NCBI GenBank assembly: GCA_937917505.1
Contig: CALDMQ010000004.1
Span: forward strand, 1 to 5,983
Reading direction: 5' to 3'
DNA: 5,983 bases
DNA from: an uncultured Erysipelotrichaceae bacterium
GTDB lineage: Bacteria; Bacillota_I; Bacilli_A; Erysipelotrichales; Coprobacillaceae
Each line of letters starts with the position of its first letter. Within the stretch, counting starts at the first letter, position 1. The translations under genes were made by a program, and so were the position numbers. A model generated the notes under the pieces. That model saw only the letters and a list, made by a program, of their open reading frames with translations. It did not search any database and was not told the origin of the DNA. Shown here in pieces: positions 1 to 5,956 of the stretch.

Positions 1-78
1 ACTCTTTCTTTCTCTCTCTTTTTGACGTGTTTCTGTTTAGTTTTCAATGTCCTTTTCTCATGCCCTCTCTCGAGTGCT
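1..78 (-). other. Probable 5' leader of an rRNA operon (pre-16S leader, continues past the left edge)
   Basis: Seen: downstream of the promoter at 84-112, the minus strand reads GGACATTGAAAACTAAACAG (33-52) and then ACGTCAA (22-28), followed by a purine-rich GA stretch (2-23). Known: pre-16S leaders and 16S-23S spacers of Bacillus and relatives carry a conserved TTGAAAACT core, which belongs to a boxA-like antitermination and processing region, and often an ACGTCAA block just before 16S. The order and spacing here fit that pattern. Inference: the transcript starts near 77-79 and 16S rRNA begins a short distance beyond base 1. No mature 16S sequence is present (no AGAGTTTGATC-type 5' end), so the gene itself cannot be confirmed from the window. 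A tRNA operon leader is the main alternative. Confidence 0.65.
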
Positions 79-83
79 CACTT

Positions 84-141
84 ATAATATCATCATCTAC
101 TACTTTTGTAAAGTCTTTTTTTACTTTTTTTCTCTTTTTTT
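84..141 (-). promoter_or_regulatory. Strong sigma-A promoter with UP-element-like A-tracts, probably the rRNA operon promoter
   Basis: On the minus strand the -35 is TTTACA (107-112), the spacer is exactly 17 nt (90-106), and the -10 is TATTAT (84-89). Each hexamer differs from consensus at one position. Three A7 runs lie directly upstream at 116-122, 125-131 and 135-141, so their starts are 9-10 bp apart, about one helical turn. With initiation near 78 they fall at about -38 to -63, where the alpha-subunit C-terminal domains contact UP elements. This architecture is typical of stable-RNA promoters. The start site offers A78 and G77/G79; initiation with a purine nucleotide is usual for growth-rate-controlled Bacillota rrn promoters. 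Confidence 0.75.
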
Positions 142-176
142 CTCCCTCCTTTCTCTCTCTTTCTCTTTTTCTCCCT
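124..176. repeat. 53-nt uninterrupted homopyrimidine/homopurine tract
   Basis: Every base from 124 to 176 is C or T on the plus strand (A or G on the minus strand). It includes a perfect 15-nt mirror repeat at 149-163, centred on base 156. The left part doubles as the phased A-tracts of the promoter at 84-141; the right part (142-176) mixes CT and CCT steps. Tracts like this can bend DNA or form triplex structures under supercoiling, but the simplest role here is as the upstream activating region of the rRNA promoter. No reading frame in 1-255 looks like a real protein. Confidence 0.6.
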
Positions 177-177
177 A

Positions 178-207
178 TTTATCAGTGTTTTTTGACTTTT
201 TATACAA
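178..207 (-). promoter_or_regulatory. Weak candidate for a second, upstream rRNA promoter (P1)
   Basis: The minus strand has TTGTAT (202-207), an 18-nt spacer and GATAAA (178-183), roughly 94 bp upstream of the main promoter. Tandem promoters at about this spacing are common in rRNA operons. The match is only partial (three of six and four of six positions), and in AT-rich DNA such matches arise by chance, so this is a possibility only. The site lies just after the terminator at 214-239, so initiation here would be insulated from the upstream gene. Confidence 0.2.
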
Positions 208-213
208 ATAAAA

Positions 214-239
214 AAAGAACTCTTATTTTTGAGTTCTTT
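214..239 (-). terminator. Rho-independent terminator of the PTS IIA gene
   Basis: The minus strand has a perfect 9-bp stem, AAAGAACTC / GAGTTCTTT, with an 8-nt loop (223-230). The stem is followed by a T-run (TTTATTTG continuing into 205-213). It sits 16 nt after the IIA stop codon. An A-run on the 5' side of the stem can pair with the T-run, which lengthens the hairpin. It separates the IIA transcript from the rRNA promoter region downstream. There is no plus-strand gene for it to serve. Confidence 0.85.
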
Positions 240-255
240 CTTCTTTTTTTAATGA

Positions 256-564
256 TTAACCAACTTTTTTGTATAAATCAACAAATTCTTGTGCTAAATC
301 AATAACAACTAATGCAGTCATTAAGTGGTCTTGAGCATGTACCATTAATAAGTTTAATGGAGCTTTTTCTCCTCTGATTTCAGCTTGAATTAATTCAGTT
401 TGAGCATGATGAGCTTCATTAACTGTTTCCTTAGCGTTTTGTAAAGATTCTTCTGCTTTAGCCATATCTCCAGCTTTTGCGTATTGAATTGCTTCGATAG
501 CTGAGCTACGTGCACTTCCACTATTAACGATAAGGTTAATTACTACTTGTTCTTGTTCATCCAT
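256..564 (-). CDS. PTS lactose/cellobiose-family IIA component
   Basis: This 102-aa cytosolic phosphocarrier belongs to the lactose/N,N'-diacetylchitobiose (cellobiose) family of PTS enzyme IIA (PF02255). It would take phosphate from HPr and pass it to a matching IIB. The family signature is clear: NSGSARS near 14-20, NEAHHAQTELI near 49-59, and VHAQDHLMT at 75-83. His76 matches the phosphorylated histidine (His89 of E. coli ChbA), and Asp79 matches the metal-binding aspartate of the trimer core. Length is normal. The start is supported by AAAGGAG at 574-580, 9 nt upstream. The gene has its own promoter (615-643) and terminator (214-239). No IIB or IIC is visible, so it may be an orphan subunit serving a transporter encoded elsewhere, and its sugar cannot be told from sequence. 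Lactose, cellobiose and chitobiose versions are alike at this level. Confidence 0.93.
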   Translation of the reverse strand: MDEQEQVVINLIVNSGSARSSAIEAIQYAKAGDMAKAEESLQNAKETVNEAHHAQTELIQAEIRGEKAPLNLLMVHAQDHLMTALVVIDLAQEFVDLYKKVG

Positions 565-614
565 TTTTACATTCTCCTTTTAATAAGCAAATTTCAGAAT
601 TTCTCTGTATTTCC

Positions 615-643
615 ATTCTACCAAAACAAACATACAATTTCAA
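615..643 (-). promoter_or_regulatory. Sigma-A promoter of the PTS IIA gene
   Basis: On the minus strand the -35 is TTGAAA (638-643), the spacer is 17 nt (621-637), and the -10 is TAGAAT (615-620). Initiation near 608 gives a leader of about 44 nt ending in the AAAGGAG site. Directly upstream of the -35 is a short inverted repeat, ATTAT-N5-ATAAT (646-660). It could be an operator, or a weak end signal for the HAD transcript, but it is too AT-rich and short to be convincing. I see no catabolite-responsive element. The promoter suggests the IIA gene can be expressed independently of the HAD gene upstream. Confidence 0.7.
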
Positions 644-666
644 CAATTATCACAAATAATCTGTTC

Positions 667-1458
667 TTAAATAAAACCAAAATGTTTTAATGCATTTACA
701 ATCCCATTATCATCTATGCTTGACGTGACATAACGTGCTGCTTTTTTAGTTACAGCACATGCATTACCCATTGCAACACCTAGTTTCACTTTATTTAACA
801 TTTCTAAATCATTAAGTGCATCTCCAAACGCAACTGTATCTTCCATATCTTTTGATAATGCTTTTACAAGTTCTTCTATTCCCTTTGCCTTTGATTCACC
901 TTTTAATGTTAAATCAAATGAAAGTCCAGAGATATGTTGTTGAATGTCAAAATATGGGCTAAGTTCTTTTTTCAAAAGAGGAATCTCTTGTTCATTATTT
1001 AATACAATCATACCAATATATGTTTCTATATCCTTAATATCAAAATCATCTACAATAATTTCATCTTTCATTCCCCAATTATTCTTAAATTCAATATGTT
1101 TTGGATTATCTTTATTTAAAACATAAATAGAGTCGCTATTTTCAAAATAGTAAGCACAATCGTATTTAACACAAAATTGGTGTGTTTTTTCTATTGCTTC
1201 AATAGGAATTATTTTTTTATAAATAATTTTTCCGAGATATTCTACACAAGCCCCATTACAAGTCACATAACCGCTAAATGGATATTTCATAACTCCATCA
1301 ACAATAAAACTCTTACAACGTCCTGTTGCTATAAAAACACCATGTCCATTGTCTTTTAGCTCATTTAAAGCTTTTTGAACATTTAAAGGTATTTCAAATA
1401 TACCTTTTTCACAATCAATAAGCGTCCCATCAATATCAAAGAAAAATAACCGTTCCAT
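667..1458 (-). CDS. Cof-type HAD-IIB family phosphatase
   Basis: This 263-aa cytosolic hydrolase belongs to the haloacid dehalogenase superfamily, subclass IIB (Cof/YidA/YbjI-like). All four motifs are intact. Motif I is DIDGTLID, with nucleophile Asp8 and acid/base Asp10. Motif II is ATGR, with Thr45. Motif III is Lys192 in AKG. Motif IV is FGDALND, with Asp213 and Asp217 for Mg2+. The alpha/beta cap lies between motifs II and III (roughly 80-185). Relatives remove phosphate from sugar phosphates, FMN or pyridoxal phosphate with broad specificity, so no substrate is assigned. The start is supported by AAAGGA at 1466-1471, 7 nt upstream. The gene begins just after the tuf terminator, with no room for its own promoter, so it is probably expressed by read-through. 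The nearby PTS gene makes a sugar-phosphate role tempting, but this is only inferred from proximity. Confidence 0.93.
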   Translation of the reverse strand: MERLFFFDIDGTLIDCEKGIFEIPLNVQKALNELKDNGHGVFIATGRCKSFIVDGVMKYPFSGYVTCNGACVEYLGKIIYKKIIPIEAIEKTHQFCVKYDCAYYFENSDSIYVLNKDNPKHIEFKNNWGMKDEIIVDDFDIKDIETYIGMIVLNNEQEIPLLKKELSPYFDIQQHISGLSFDLTLKGESKAKGIEELVKALSKDMEDTVAFGDALNDLEMLNKVKLGVAMGNACAVTKKAARYVTSSIDDNGIVNALKHFGFI

Positions 1459-1481
1459 AACATCATCCTTTCTCTAAAAGA

Positions 1482-1507
1482 AAAAGGCGTCTAAATCGAC
1501 ACCTTTT
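1482..1507 (-). terminator. Rho-independent terminator at the end of the str operon
   Basis: The minus strand reads AAAAGGTGTC, loop GATTTA (1492-1497), then GACGCCTTTT: a 10-bp stem with one G-T wobble. The U-tract TTTTTCTTTT is interrupted by a single C. It lies 15 nt after the tuf stop codon. The ribosome binding site of the HAD gene begins only 10 nt after the stem, so any transcript reaching that gene from upstream must pass through it. The interrupted U-tract could allow some read-through. Confidence 0.8.
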
Positions 1508-1522
1508 AATATCTAACATTGA

Positions 1523-2707
1523 TTATTCAATAACTTCTGAAACGTTACCAGCACCAACTGTTCTACCACCTTCACGGATAGAGAACTTAGTTCCGCTTTC
1601 GAATGCGATTGGTGCGATTAATTCAACTGTTAATTCAACATTGTCACCAGGCATAACCATTTCAGTACCTTCTGGTAATTCGATAACACCAGTTACGTCA
1701 GTAGTTCTGAAATAGAATTGTGGTCTATAGTTTCCAAAGAATGGAGTATGACGTCCACCTTCTTCTTTTGATAAGATATAAACTTGACATTTGAATTTTT
1801 TGTGTGGATGAATTGATCCAGGTTTAGCTAAAACTTGTCCACGTTGAATTTGATCTCTGTTGATACCTCTTAATAATACACCTACGTTATCTCCAGCTTC
1901 AGCGAAGTCTAATAATTTACGGAACATTTCAATTCCAGTAGCAACTGTTTTTTGAGTTTCATGAAGACCAACGATTTCTAATTCATCGTTTAATTTTAAT
2001 TGACCTCTTTCAACACGTCCAGTAGCAACTGTACCACGTCCAGTGATTGTGAAAACATCTTCAACTGGCATTAAGAATGGTTTATCAGTATCACGAGTTG
2101 GAGTAGGAATATAAGTATCTACTGCTTCCATTAATTCATCAATAGCTTTAACCCATTTTTCTTCTCCATTTAAAGCACCTAATGCAGATCCTCTAATAAC
2201 TGGAGTGTCATCACCTGGGAATGAATATTCGTTTAATAATTCACGAACTTCCATTTCAACTAATTCGATTAATTCATCATCATCAACCATATCACATTTG
2301 TTTAAGAATACAACGATGTATGGTACACCAACTTGACGAGATAATAAGATGTGTTCTCTTGTTTGTGGCATTGGTCCATCAGTAGCAGCTACTACTAAGA
2401 TAGCACCATCCATTTGTGCAGCACCAGTGATCATGTTTTTGATGTAGTCTGCATGTCCTGGACAGTCAACGTGTGCATAGTGACGACTTTCAGTTTGGTA
2501 TTCTACGTGAGAAGTGTTAATTGTAATACCACGTTCTTTTTCTTCTGGGGCATTATCAATTGCAGCATAATCCATTGCAGCAGCTCCACCTTTTTTAGCT
2601 AAGCAAGTAGTGATTGCTGCAGTTAAAGTAGTTTTACCATGGTCAACGTGACCAATTGTTCCAATATTTACGTGCGCTTTAGAGCGGTCAAATTTTTCTT
2701 TTGCCAT
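1523..2707 (-). CDS. tuf: Elongation factor Tu
   Basis: This 394-aa GTPase carries aminoacyl-tRNA to the ribosomal A site. All G motifs are present: GHVDHGKT at 19-26 (P-loop), switch I RGIT with Thr62, DCPGH at 81-85 with catalytic His85, NKCD at 136-139, and SAL at 174-176. Domains 2 and 3 follow (about 210-300 and 301-394), ending with REGGRTVGAG near 378-387. Length is full. Ser376 stands where E. coli has Ala375, a position linked to kirromycin resistance in E. coli. Bacillus EF-Tu also has Ser there, so this is natural variation. The start is fixed by AGGAGG at 2717-2722, 9 nt upstream. It is the last gene of the str operon, 88 nt after fusA, and that gap holds a candidate promoter (2752-2780) that could raise tuf expression above the rest of the operon. 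Whether a second tuf copy exists cannot be seen here. Confidence 0.99.
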   Translation of the reverse strand: MAKEKFDRSKAHVNIGTIGHVDHGKTTLTAAITTCLAKKGGAAAMDYAAIDNAPEEKERGITINTSHVEYQTESRHYAHVDCPGHADYIKNMITGAAQMDGAILVVAATDGPMPQTREHILLSRQVGVPYIVVFLNKCDMVDDDELIELVEMEVRELLNEYSFPGDDTPVIRGSALGALNGEEKWVKAIDELMEAVDTYIPTPTRDTDKPFLMPVEDVFTITGRGTVATGRVERGQLKLNDELEIVGLHETQKTVATGIEMFRKLLDFAEAGDNVGVLLRGINRDQIQRGQVLAKPGSIHPHKKFKCQVYILSKEEGGRHTPFFGNYRPQFYFRTTDVTGVIELPEGTEMVMPGDNVELTVELIAPIAFESGTKFSIREGGRTVGAGNVSEVIE

Positions 2708-2751
2708 TATAAGCTTCCTCCTATATAAATTTATTAAAATTTCACATACAT

Positions 2752-2780
2752 ATTCTAAATGATTTAATCAAAAAATGCAA
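2752..2780 (-). promoter_or_regulatory. Candidate internal promoter for tuf in the fusA-tuf gap
   Basis: The minus strand has TTGCAT (2775-2780), a 17-nt spacer (2758-2774) and TAGAAT (2752-2757). The -10 differs from consensus at one position and is identical to that of the IIA gene, but the -35 matches only its TTG. A start near 2745 would give a leader of about 38 nt, AT-rich and unstructured, before the AGGAGG site. The gap is far longer than the others in the operon, which leaves room for such an element. Internal tuf promoters are known in other bacteria, and EF-Tu is needed in large excess over EF-G, so the idea is biologically sensible. Confidence 0.5.
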
Positions 2781-2795
2781 TAACTTTCAATTGAT

Positions 2796-4871
2796 TTAAT
2801 TGTTTGCACTGTTTTTCTTAATAATTTCTTCCTTAATAGACTTAGGAACTGGTTCATAACGATTGAATTGCATAGTGTAGTTACCACGACCTTGTGTAAA
2901 TGATCTTAAATCAGTAACATAACCGAACATTTCTGATAAAGGTACACTAGCTTGTACTAAGATAGCATTTCCTCTTTCTTCTTGTCCTTCAATCATACCA
3001 CGTCTAGAAGAAATATCTCCCATAACGCTTCCTAAATATTCAGAAGGTGCTGTAACTTCTACAGACATGATTGGTTCTAAGATAACAGGATCACATTTTT
3101 TACCTGCTTCTTTAAGTGCTAAACTTGCAGCTACCTTATATGCCATTTCTGATGAATCGACATCATGGTAAGAACCATCAAATAATGTTGCCTTAATATC
3201 TAATACTGGATATCCAGCAATCATACCATTGTTTAATGCATCTTCAAGACCTGATTTAACAGAACTAATATATTCTCTTGGAACTGATCCACCAACAACA
3301 GCATCAACGAATTCAAATCCTTTACCTTCATTAGGTTCAAATTTAATCCATACGTGACCATATTGTCCACGACCACCTGATTGTCTTACGAACTTACCTT
3401 CACAATCAGCAGTAGCTCTAATTGTTTCACGATATGCAACTTGTGGAGCACCTACGTTTGCTTCAACTTTGAATTCTCTCTTTAAACGATCAACGATAAC
3501 GTCTAAGTGTAATTCACCAACACCAGCAATAATTGTATCACCAGTTTCAGGGTTTGTTGTTACTCTGAAAGTTGGATCTTCTTCAGCTAATCTTGATAAA
3601 CCAATACCTAATTTATCTTGATCTTGTTTTGTTTTTGGTTCAATTGCTAATTCGATAACTGGTTCTGGGAATTCCATCTTTTCAAGAACAATTGGATGTT
3701 TTTCATCACAGATAGTATCTCCTGTTGTTGTATTTTTAAATCCAACAGCAGCAGCAATATCTCCAGCACATACTTCTTCAATTTCTTTACGTGTATTAGC
3801 ATGCATTTGCAAGATACGTCCTAAACGTTCTTTCTTTTCTTTTGTAGAGTTTAAAACATATGATCCAGATGTAATTGTACCTGAGTATACACGGAAGAAT
3901 GTTAACTTACCAACAAATGGGTCAGCCATAACTTTGAAAGCTAATGCAGCGAATGGTTCATCATCACTTGCATGTCTTTCAATTTCGTTTCCATCTTCAT
4001 CTTCACCTTTAATAGCTGGGATATCAGTTGGAGCTGGTAAGAAATCAATAACTGCATCTAGCATTGGTTGAACACCTTTGTTTTTATATGCTGAACCACA
4101 TAAAACAGGGAATAATTCAACAGCTAATACACCTTTACGGATAGCAGCTTTAATTTCTTCTTCAGTTGGTTCTTCACCTTCTAAAACTTTCATTAATAAG
4201 TCATCATCATAAGTTGCTGCAGCATCAATCATCTTTTGACGATATTCTTCAGCTTGAGCTTGCATATCTGCAGGGATTTCAGAGTAAGTAATCTTTTCTC
4301 CTCTATCTCCATCGAAATGTACAGCTTTCATTTTAATTAAGTCTACTAATCCTTCAAATGAAGTTTCAGCACCAATTGGTAATTGAATAGCAACTGCATT
4401 TGCATCTAATCTTTTACCAATAGATTCAACAGACATAATGAAGTCTGCCCCAGTTGCATCCATTTTATTACAGAATACAATTCTAGGCACTCCATAAGTA
4501 GTTGCTTGACGCCAAACTGTTTCAGTTTGAGGTTCAACCCCAGCTTTAGAATCTAACACTGTAACAGCACCATCAAGTACACGTAAAGAACGTTCAACTT
4601 CTACAGTAAAGTCTACATGGCCTGGAGTATCAATGATATTAACGCGGTGACCATTCCATTGTGCAGTTGTTGCTGCTGAAGTGATTGTAATACCACGTTC
4701 TTGTTCTTGTTCCATCCAGTCCATTTGTGCTCCACCATCATGTGTTTCACCAATTTTATGGATCTTACCAGTGTAATATAGAACACGTTCAGTTGTTGTT
4801 GTTTTACCAGCATCAATGTGAGCCATGATTCCAATATTACGAGTTTTTTCTAACGAAAATTCACGAGCCAT
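2796..4871 (-). CDS. fusA: Elongation factor G
   Basis: This 691-aa translocase GTPase moves tRNAs and mRNA through the ribosome and, with ribosome recycling factor, splits ribosomes. Domain I carries AHIDAGKT at 17-24, RGIT with Thr62, DTPGH at 81-85, NKMD at 135-138 and Ser260-Ala261. Domain II spans about 290-400 and domain III about 405-480. Domain IV (about 480-600) includes GGRGQYGHV at 499-507 and the tip loop DGSYHDVDSSE with His569, which reaches the decoding centre. Domain V ends near 690. Phe88 and His455 (matching S. aureus Phe88 and His457) have the usual residues, so common fusidic acid resistance changes are absent at these two sites. The start is supported by AAAGGAG at 4878-4884, 6 nt upstream. 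It is third in the operon, 29 nt after rpsG. Confidence 0.99.
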   Translation of the reverse strand: MAREFSLEKTRNIGIMAHIDAGKTTTTERVLYYTGKIHKIGETHDGGAQMDWMEQEQERGITITSAATTAQWNGHRVNIIDTPGHVDFTVEVERSLRVLDGAVTVLDSKAGVEPQTETVWRQATTYGVPRIVFCNKMDATGADFIMSVESIGKRLDANAVAIQLPIGAETSFEGLVDLIKMKAVHFDGDRGEKITYSEIPADMQAQAEEYRQKMIDAAATYDDDLLMKVLEGEEPTEEEIKAAIRKGVLAVELFPVLCGSAYKNKGVQPMLDAVIDFLPAPTDIPAIKGEDEDGNEIERHASDDEPFAALAFKVMADPFVGKLTFFRVYSGTITSGSYVLNSTKEKKERLGRILQMHANTRKEIEEVCAGDIAAAVGFKNTTTGDTICDEKHPIVLEKMEFPEPVIELAIEPKTKQDQDKLGIGLSRLAEEDPTFRVTTNPETGDTIIAGVGELHLDVIVDRLKREFKVEANVGAPQVAYRETIRATADCEGKFVRQSGGRGQYGHVWIKFEPNEGKGFEFVDAVVGGSVPREYISSVKSGLEDALNNGMIAGYPVLDIKATLFDGSYHDVDSSEMAYKVAASLALKEAGKKCDPVILEPIMSVEVTAPSEYLGSVMGDISSRRGMIEGQEERGNAILVQASVPLSEMFGYVTDLRSFTQGRGNYTMQFNRYEPVPKSIKEEIIKKNSANN

Positions 4872-4901
4872 AATTTTCTCCTTTCAAATAGTATCTTTAT
4901 A

Positions 4902-5372
4902 TTACCAACGGAAATGTGCAAATGCTTTATTAGCTTCAGCCATTTTATGAGTGTCTTCTTTTTTCTTAACAGAAGCCCCAGTTCCATTAGATGCATCAAT
5001 AATTTCATTAGCTAAACGGTCAACCATATTCTTTTCGTTTCTTAAACGAGAATAATTAACTAACCATCTTAATCCTAATGTCATTCTTCTTTCTGGAGAT
5101 ACTTCAACAGGTACTTGGTAGTTAGCTCCACCAATACGTCTTACTTTTAATTCAAGTACAGGCATGATATTGTTAATAGCTTGATCAAATACTTCCATTG
5201 CTGAATTTCCAGTTTTTTCTTCTACTTTTTGAAATGCTTCATATAAGATGTTTTGAGCAACACCTTTTTTACCATCAAGCATGATATTGTTAATTAATTT
5301 AGTTACTACCTTTGAATTATAAATTGGATCAGGTAGTACATCTCTTTTTGCTACGCGTCCTCTTCTTGACAT
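4902..5372 (-). CDS. rpsG: Small ribosomal subunit protein S7 (uS7)
   Basis: This 156-aa primary binder of the 3' major domain of 16S rRNA nucleates assembly of the 30S head and lies near the E site. The family signature DPIYNSKVVTKLINNIMLDG (15-34) is intact. The beta-hairpin VRRIGGANYQVPVEV (about 78-92), which contacts E-site tRNA and mRNA, is present, and the protein ends in the usual HFRW. Length matches other bacterial S7 proteins of the short-tail form. The start is supported by AGGAGG at 5381-5386, 8 nt upstream. It follows rpsL by only 19 nt. In E. coli S7 represses its operon by binding a structured rpsL-rpsG spacer of about 100 nt; the spacer here is too short for that element, so any feedback must work differently. 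Confidence 0.99.
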   Translation of the reverse strand: MSRRGRVAKRDVLPDPIYNSKVVTKLINNIMLDGKKGVAQNILYEAFQKVEEKTGNSAMEVFDQAINNIMPVLELKVRRIGGANYQVPVEVSPERRMTLGLRWLVNYSRLRNEKNMVDRLANEIIDASNGTGASVKKKEDTHKMAEANKAFAHFRW

Positions 5373-5391
5373 CGGTTTTTCCTCCTATCTC

Positions 5392-5805
5392 TTATTTTTT
5401 AGGTTTTTTAGCTCCATATAAAGAGCGTCCTTGCTTACGATCTTTTACACCAGCACAGTCCATTGTACCACGAATAATATGGTAACGAACCCCTGGTAAG
5501 TCCTTAACACGACCACCACGAATTAAAACAACACTATGTTCTTGTAAGTTGTGTCCAATTCCTGGGATATATGCTGTAACTTCCATTCCGTTTGATAAAC
5601 GAACACGGGCATATTTACGTAAAGCCGAGTTAGGTTTCTTAGGTGTCATAGTGGCAACACGTGTACAAACTCCACGTTTTTGAGGTGAACTAATGTTAGT
5701 TGGTTTCTTTAACAATGAGTTATATCCTCTATTTAACGCAGGTGATTTTGATTTAGATGTTTTTTCACTACGTCCTTTTCTTACTAATTGATTAATTGTA
5801 GGCAT
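5392..5805 (-). CDS. rpsL: Small ribosomal subunit protein S12 (uS12)
   Basis: This 137-aa decoding-centre protein monitors codon-anticodon pairing and affects accuracy. I start it at MPTINQLVRKG (5805): that is the conserved N-terminus, and AAAGGAG (5813-5819) lies 7 nt upstream. The frame stays open for 15 more codons to 5850, but that extension covers the ribosome binding site and has no family match. The PQKRGVCTRV and TPKKPNSALRK (54-64) blocks are intact. The loop RGGRVKDLPGVRYH (96-109) includes Asp102, the site methylthiolated by RimO in E. coli. Lys56 and Lys101 (E. coli Lys42/43 and Lys87/88 by the two numbering habits) are wild type, so streptomycin-resistance changes are absent there. 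The additional segment at about 25-38 is typical of Bacillota. It is the first gene of the str operon. Confidence 0.99.
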   Translation of the reverse strand: MPTINQLVRKGRSEKTSKSKSPALNRGYNSLLKKPTNISSPQKRGVCTRVATMTPKKPNSALRKYARVRLSNGMEVTAYIPGIGHNLQEHSVVLIRGGRVKDLPGVRYHIIRGTMDCAGVKDRKQGRSLYGAKKPKK

Positions 5806-5888
5806 TATTGTTCTCCTTTCTTCATTAACACACAATTCCGGGTGTTTCATTTTTTGTCATAATGAAATGCACTCTTATATTGAGTACC
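5806..5888 (-). promoter_or_regulatory. Structured 5' leader of the str operon mRNA
   Basis: The predicted start at G5888/G5887 gives a leader of about 83 nt. Three simple hairpins can be drawn. The first, GTACTC / GAGTGC (5869-5887, one G-T pair, 7-nt loop), lies at the very 5' end. The second is TTTCATT / AATGAAA (5845-5867, 9-nt loop). The third is AACAC / GTGTT (5827-5846, 10-nt loop); it shares two bases with the second, so the two compete. The 5' hairpin may protect the mRNA. The competing pair could be a target for feedback by S12 or S7, but I recognise no known ribosomal-protein leader motif. The AAAGGAG site (5813-5819) lies outside all three. Confidence 0.4.
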
Positions 5889-5894
5889 GAAATG

Positions 5895-5923
5895 ATTATA
5901 AAGGAACAAATATTCAAAGTCAA
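5895..5923 (-). promoter_or_regulatory. Main sigma-A promoter of the str operon
   Basis: On the minus strand the -35 is TTGACT (5918-5923, one mismatch), the spacer is 17 nt (5901-5917), and the -10 is a perfect TATAAT (5895-5900). Upstream is an A/T-rich stretch with an A-run (5924-5936) that could act as an UP element. This is the best promoter in the window by hexamer match, as expected for a highly expressed translation operon. It sits between the upstream terminator (5957-5983) and rpsL, so the operon starts its own transcript. Confidence 0.9.
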
Positions 5924-5956
5924 CTTATTTTTTTAAAAATACGATAAAATCAAATA

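Noticed and set aside
83..88. TATAAT on the plus strand.
   Set aside because: It overlaps the minus-strand -10. No plus-strand -35 lies at the right distance (60-65 is ATGCCC), and no plus-strand gene follows.
27..305. Plus-strand open frame of 92 codons rich in Phe, Ser and Leu.
   Set aside because: It is a by-product of the T-rich pyrimidine tract, has no ribosome binding site, runs through the terminator at 214-239, and overlaps the end of the IIA gene antisense.
646..660. ATTAT-N5-ATAAT inverted repeat after the HAD stop, as a terminator or operator.
   Set aside because: The stem is only 5 bp and pure A/T, with no U-run directly after it; such repeats are frequent by chance in AT-rich spacers.
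944..1359. Two 60-codon plus-strand open frames antisense to the HAD gene (944-1126 and 1177-1359).
   Set aside because: They are shadows of an intact, motif-complete gene and have no recognisable protein features.
2414..2602. Plus-strand 62-codon open frame antisense to tuf.
   Set aside because: It is antisense to the conserved GTPase domain; its composition simply mirrors tuf codons.
4613..4834. Second minus-strand frame of 73 codons inside fusA.
   Set aside because: It is an out-of-frame shadow within the EF-G G domain, rich in Gln and Leu from repeated codon patterns.
5806..5850. In-frame 15-codon upstream extension of rpsL starting at 5850.
   Set aside because: It has no ribosome binding site, covers the good AAAGGAG site at 5813-5819, and precedes the highly conserved S12 N-terminus MPTINQL.
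5825..5860. Short 11-residue open frame (MTKNETPGIVC) in the rpsL leader, a possible leader peptide.
   Set aside because: It has no convincing ribosome binding site and no run of regulatory codons; a frame this short is expected by chance.
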